Source of the DNA: Synaphobranchus kaupii
Lineage: Eukaryota > Chordata > Actinopteri > Anguilliformes > Synaphobranchidae
DNA: 64,000 bases
NCBI GenBank assembly: GCA_029718625.1
Contig: CM056395.1
Location: 18,626,309-18,690,308, forward strand
Reading direction: 5' to 3'
In this document: one piece after another, positions 61,810 through 64,000 of the stretch
Layout of the letters: each line of letters begins with the position of its first letter
How positions within the stretch are numbered: the first letter of the stretch is position 1
The notes under the pieces: model-generated
The model's database searches: none
What the model was told of the DNA's origin: nothing
What the model saw: only the letters and a program-made list of their open reading frames with translations
Translations under genes and position numbers: made by a program

Positions 61810-62876
61810 TTGATAACAGTTGATAAAGCTTTCAATTTACAGGCTGCCTTTCATGCCATTCAAAATGCTCTATTGGATCTTAAACTTGTGCTAAACTCAA
61901 CTAAGACAAGCTATATGCTCTTCACTAGATCAAAAACGAAACATATTAGAAATTTTCATTTGTATACTATGGATGGTCTTGAAATTCAAAGAGCCCAAGA
62001 TTGTAAGTACTTAGGCATCTGGTTAGATGAAGAATTGTCTTAAATGACAGGTGGAAGAACTGGTGAAAAAACTAAAATATAAATTGTTTTTTTTTTCTAC
62101 AGGAACAAAAACTGTTTTACTAGAGCATCAAGATTAGAAGTCATACAGAAAACATTTTTATCTGCGTTGGATTATGCAGATATAATCTACATGCATACAC
62201 CTGCCAGTACCCTCAAACCACTTGATGCAGTGTATCATAGTGCACTCAGGTTTATCACTGGTGCTAATTTCAAAACACATCACTGCATATTATATGAGAA
62301 TGTCAGCTTGACCTCTCTTCGTGCCAGAAGGGAATACCACTGCCTTATGTTCATTTATAAAGCAGTGTTAAATAAGTTGCCATTTTATATCTGTTCCCTT
62401 TTAGAGTTTATATCTATTGCGCAGTATGCTCATTCTCAAGAATATTTCACTCTCTGTAACCCATGTATGAATACTGAAACAGGAAAGACTGCTTTTGCCT
62501 TCTATTCACCTTTTAAATGGAATCTGTTACAGGTCACCCTCAAATTGGACAGACTGACTAGTATTGAGGGTTTCAGGTTTATTTTGAATGAGTTTTTTCA
62601 GGAATCTTGTATGTGCTTTTCATAATTTATTTGTTATTTTTGAATTATTTTACATTTACATTTTAGTCATTTGGCAGACGCTCTTATCCAGAGCGACGTC
62701 ACTAGTGCATTTTCAAACTAGGAACAAGTGCGTTTTTTTCATATTACTCGTAATATTTTAATTTATTGTTGTGTTTTATCATTGCATTGTTGTATTCTCA
62801 GGGCGCCATTGTAAAAGAGAGCTTTGCTCTTTTACTCTGGCATATCCCTGGTTAAATAAAGGAAATGATTTTTGAT
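61810..62876 (+). pseudogene. LINE remnant: reverse transcriptase C-terminal half and 3' tail
   Basis: The frame from 61810 reads N-L-Q-A-A-F, L-V-L-N-S-T-K-T-S-Y-M-L-F and C-K-Y-L-G-I-W-L-D-E. After a frame break near 62040 it continues L-D-Y-A-D-I-I-Y and L-D-A-V-Y-H-S-A-L-R-F-I-T-G to a stop near 62625. This is the region downstream of the Y-A-D-D motif in common fish non-LTR elements. The 5' half with Y-A-D-D is absent. The tail ends tggttaaataaagg at about 62851-62865. A 50-60 bp foreign motif sits in its 3' UTR. Confidence 0.65.
62650..62705 (+). mobile_element. Short dispersed motif inside the LINE 3' UTR
   Basis: tttacattttagtcatttgg, cagacgctcttatcc and agagcgacgt match the core of the repeat at 58889. 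This indicates insertion of a second copy of that family. Confidence 0.5.
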
Positions 62877-62880
62877 TGAA

Positions 62881-63300
62881 TGACACAACCCTATCCAGGA
62901 TCCATTCTGGCGCCAGTTTCAATGCAGATTCACTGGCTGTCGAGGTCATGTGATCAGCAAGATTCCCCTCAAAATCTTGATCGGATTGTGGTTGGTTGAA
63001 GAGGTGGGCAAAAGTACTGTAAAGGATGGAGAGCACATTTTTCTTACAAGCAAAACCTGGTAACTGGTGTGGCCTGAAGCATTTAGAAAAAAACCACGGA
63101 GCCTCTCCCTAAAATAATAAAATAAATGTATTTTTTCTTAAATCATGTAATTTTCCTTCTTTCAGTCCAAATGCGATTGATATCCACTGGGTGAGCATCC
63201 AGCATGCATCCAGAATGTGATAGTGAGCAGTTAAGGCCACTGGAGGCAATCTAATGTAGGAATGTAGGGATGAGATAACTAGGAGCCTGGACTAGGTGGG
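62881..63300. other. Unassigned sequence
   Basis: The minus strand has an 85-codon frame (63036-62779) with no recognised product. It overlaps the LINE tail and is probably chance. Confidence 0.35.
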
Positions 63301-63389
63301 TAGAAAGATCACGTGCTGACCTCTCGCAGGCCCAACTGCACTGCACCAAGTACCTTGCCCAGGCCGTTTACGATGTCTTCCCCAGCCCT

Positions 63390-64000
63390 TCCAACCAACA
63401 ATGCTGAGGCTTGGCAGATACCCTGGAGTGCCTGTGGTGTTCTAAGAAGGAAACACTCAAATACATCCTCAGCTGTTATCCAAAGGCTCTGGGAGAGGAC
63501 CGTTACTGCTGGAGGCATGACCAGGTACTGAAGCCCACTGCAGACACCATCAGCGCTGGGATATGTGCAAGTGGACATGGACCATGAAGCAGACCATGGG
63601 CTTCATCAGAGCTGGAGAGCAACCCCAGTCGACTCCTAAACCAGCTTCTGGACTAGCAGTTCTGGCTAGACCTGGACAGACAGTTCAAGTTCCCCCAACA
63701 CATAGCAACCATGAGACTGAGACCTGACATCTTCATTGTGTCTGAAGAGACGAAGAATGTCATCATGCTGGAGCCGACGGGAAGACATCTTGGAGGAGGC
63801 TTTTGAGAGGATGATGACTAAGTATGAAGGGCTGGTCAGCGACTATCACAAGCAAGACTGGAAGGCGCATTGTTTGCCCATGGAAGTAGGGTGCAGGGGT
63901 TTTGTGGGGCAGTATCTCTATAGAACCTACCACACACTGGGCATCACGGGGGTGAGTAGAGTGAGAGCCATACGCAACAACACCAAGATGGCTCTGGACT
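63390..64000 (+). pseudogene. R2/NeSL-like LINE remnant: restriction-type endonuclease domain (runs off window)
   Basis: From 63429 one frame reads C-L-W-C-S-K-K-E-T-L-K-Y-I-L-S-C and A-L-G-E-D-R-Y-C-W-R-H-D-Q-V-L, the Cys cluster region, and stops at 63585. A second segment reads L-D-R-Q-F-K-F-P, then M-R-L-R-P-D-I-F-I and V-I-M-L-E-P-T, fitting the R-P-D..E catalytic layout of the PD-(D/E)XK-type nuclease. A third frame continues E-D-I-L-E-E-A-F-E-R, M-E-V-G-C-R-G-F-V-G and L-Y-R-T-Y-H to the window end. Non-LTR elements of the R2 and NeSL clades carry such a C-terminal nuclease. Frameshifts make it inactive. Confidence 0.55.

Noticed and set aside
62779..63036. 85-codon minus-strand frame as a host exon
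   Set aside because: It overlaps the LINE 3' tail, has no convincing splice sites and no recognised domain.
1..64000. CRISPR-like or prokaryotic interpretation of the short repeats
   Set aside because: Repeats are in-frame coding or minisatellite arrays without unique spacers, and introns and fish retroelements show a eukaryotic genome.

Overview
The window reads as teleost fish genomic DNA, probably clupeiform-like, though that narrower guess rests only on the style of the short repeats. It has vertebrate GT..AG introns and a dense load of fish-type mobile elements: DIRS-like and non-LTR retrotransposons, hAT-, Harbinger- and Tc1-like DNA elements, and (CA)n, (AAT)n and purine-rich tandem arrays.

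Positions 1-43022 (+) hold the 3' part of one enormous membrane-mucin gene. I can follow eight exons (<1-2577, 2739-2800, 2946-15246, 15404-15465, 15606-35349, 35754-35818, 36120-36298, 42862-43022). Joined, they give 35,151 nt, exactly 11,717 codons including the stop, with every exon phase agreeing. Exons 1, 3 and 5 are almost entirely Thr/Pro/Ala repeats (AAPTTT-type), including single exons of 12.3 and 19.7 kb. Three SEA modules interrupt or close the repeats. The first two share the same three-exon structure and a G-S-V cleavage-type site; the third is diverged. The last exon gives a short Thr-rich stalk and a hydrophobic C-terminus (a membrane span or GPI-anchor signal). The 5' end, signal peptide and promoter lie outside the window.

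The last intron (36299-42861) is filled with repeats: an interspersed repeat head, a 2.3 kb purine-rich minisatellite, a well-bounded hAT element with a perfect 8-bp target duplication, a fold-back MITE and a second repeat end. Downstream of the mucin (43.5-48.2 kb) the same repeat head plus minisatellite combination recurs.

Positions 48.6-54.1 kb are a retrotransposon junkyard: a LINE endonuclease fragment, a forward DIRS-like RT/RNase H fragment, and an inverted DIRS-like copy with gag, partial RT and RNase H. That inverted copy has lost its RT catalytic core and is split by a 1.39 kb Harbinger-like fold-back element. From 55 to 57.1 kb there is a long LTR-like block made of internally repeated modules. 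The remainder (57.1-64 kb) contains decayed Tc1-like, LINE and MITE pieces and ends in a LINE remnant with an R2/NeSL-like restriction-type endonuclease domain. I see no second convincing host protein-coding gene, no tRNA or rRNA, and no CRISPR array.
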